Of a stretch of 64,000 nucleotides of DNA, positions 62,461 to 64,000 are shown one piece after another. This DNA is from Enoplosus armatus (lineage: Eukaryota; Chordata; Actinopteri; Centrarchiformes; Enoplosidae). Position 1 is the first letter of the stretch; every line of letters begins with the position of its first letter. The stretch lies in NCBI RefSeq assembly GCF_043641665.1, contig NC_092186.1:17069001-17133000 (forward strand), in the 5' to 3' direction. The notes under the pieces are model-generated. The model saw only the letters and a list, made by a program, of their open reading frames with translations, did no database searches and was not told where the DNA came from. Both the position numbers and the translations under genes were made by a program.

Positions 62461-64000
62461 GCATTACAGGGACAACTCAGCAGTTTCTCAATGCCAGCAG
62501 TGTGTCCTTGAGAAATACTGTACCTGCTGTTCAAAGGAACCCACATCAGAAAGCAGTGACTCATTACGTATATAACCTTTGGAGGCTTTTGAAGTTCCAA
62601 TCGGAGCAAAGTAATTTGGTAATAATTATATTCCTGGGTGAAGGGCTTTATAGGAACTTGGACAAGATTCAGAACATCTGTCTTGTTGATAATTCCATCA
62701 TTAAGTGGCTGCTTGCATATGAATGAATTTTGTTAAATTATTGGTTTGTAAGTTCATAACGTAAAGGAAATTTGACTGATGTGCAGAGGAACTACTGGGA
62801 AGTATTTACAAAGGGACGTTTCAATATGATGCAGTGACGTTAGCCCCCCCCCAAAAAAAGTATTTGCCTTCTGTCACGCTTGTGCTGACGAAGGAGAAAA
62901 AAAGAACTGGTCGAGGAGGTGGTGTAACAACACTGCCATTTTTTCCAAGGGAAAGCTGGATAATGAGAAAGATGGGGAAACACTTTCCTTTCTGTTACAT
63001 ATGAATGACTGTTGATAATAAGCAAGCAGCAGAAAAACAAAACATTGATTTTTCTATACATGTACATATATCAGTCAGAGGTCTTTTCTGTCTCTGGCAG
63101 AGTTACTGTATTATGTATTTCATCAGGATGCATTTTGCGTCTGTTGTCTAAAGCCTTCAATCCAAACAGAAAATGAGCTTGAAACACAATCAGTGGTAGG
63201 GCATGCTGTCAGTGTATTGTAGCAGCACATCCACATCATTACAACAAATTGCATAAACCCTTGTGGCTTTATGGTGCAGCCCCTACTGTGCAATAATTAA
63301 CTTCTTTTGTCAATAGGATTTTCCTACTATGTCCATCAAGCCAGTGGTTACTTGCCCATCATACTTACAGGAGTTTTATTATGGTTTATTAAATTAGCAT
63401 AATTATATTAGCATCTTCTGCAGATGGAAAGCTCAGAGACAAGATTTGGGGTTTAAGATGCAAGAGCATATTAGCATTCTGTCCAATGTATATTCCGGAG
63501 AATAACATAGTATGCTTTATAAATATAGATCTACTACTGTAATGAATATTTCAGTCCTGCAAGAAACAGGATCTACAGTGGATTTGATGCATTTATGGAT
63601 GACACACCATATCTTCCTCATCTGCAAGTCACGTATCTCTGATAAAAGTTTCAATACTTTTGTTGTTTTTGATGTATTGGAATATTTTCATGCTTAATAC
63701 ATCTTGCAGTTTGTTTTAAATGCTGTCCATGCAGCAATATGCTAAGTTTTATATGCAATCAACTATAAAACCATGTATTTTGATGCTGAGCTTGACCCCA
63801 AATGAGTAACACATCACAACACGCATTTTCCTAGAACTGATGAAGAAATTGGCTGTCAGGGAAAGAATTGTAAACTGTCCCATTTGATCCTTGTTGGCCA
63901 CAGATGGAAATCTCTCATGTTAGATTATATTAGATTATATTATTATATTATTAAATTTTACTACCAGAGAGGATAATCATTGTTTGCAGCTTTTATCAGT
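62461..64000. other. Gene-free end of the window
   Basis: AT-rich sequence with a C-run/A-run at about 62845-62860 and nothing else that I can identify on either strand. Confidence 0.4.

Overview
The window is vertebrate, and almost certainly teleost, genomic DNA. Genes are split into short GT-AG exons, coding density is low, and the non-coding DNA carries fish-type repeats: a decayed Tc1 element, LINE tails with a HWLPV motif, hAT-like fragments and a tRNA-derived SINE piece. There is no sign of operons or bacterial signals.

Region 1 (about 1.2-29.5 kb) is a head-to-tail array of four Cys-loop receptor genes of the serotonin 5-HT3 type, all on the minus strand, called A to D here. Exon sizes match the known HTR3 layout (45, 107, 170, 161-164, 211 and 210 bp internal exons). 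A and B form one close pair made by a duplication that includes promoter and introns. C and D form a second pair with an extra intron in the signal-peptide region. B and D look intact, and C looks intact apart from an uncertain first exon. A looks newly dead: two splice acceptors have lost AG, ten codons are missing in frame, the promoter lacks the CCAAT box kept by B, and a decayed Tc1 fragment sits in intron 2. An orphan third copy of the B promoter and first exon lies near 17.1 kb.

Region 2 (about 30.6-36.2 kb) is a tandem array of receptor-transporting-protein (RTP, zf-3CxxC) units, minus strand. Only the most upstream unit has a complete two-exon gene (159 aa). The two downstream units repeat with a 1,668-bp period, keep an open second exon and have a truncated first exon followed by a second promoter-like stretch. 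Each first exon has an interferon-response element of the form GGAAAATGAAACT about 140-150 bp upstream, which fits fish RTP genes being interferon-induced.

Region 3 (38.2-40.4 kb) is a complete plus-strand dynlt2b/tctex1d2 gene (dynein-2 light chain, 120 aa), with an RFX X-box about 95 bp upstream of its start. An unassigned two-exon coding candidate lies just before it. Region 4 (40.4-55.5 kb) is a 15-kb stretch with no gene I can support. Region 5 (55.6-60.0 kb) is a two-exon minus-strand neuromedin-U receptor, nmur1-like (435 aa). The last 4 kb hold only a GATA-type microsatellite and a SINE remnant.

The genes do not form one pathway. The interest is in local duplication and decay: a receptor array with a dying member and changed ligand-site residues, and an RTP array in which one complete 5' exon faces three usable 3' exons. 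All calls come from reading the sequence and remembered family knowledge; no search was run.
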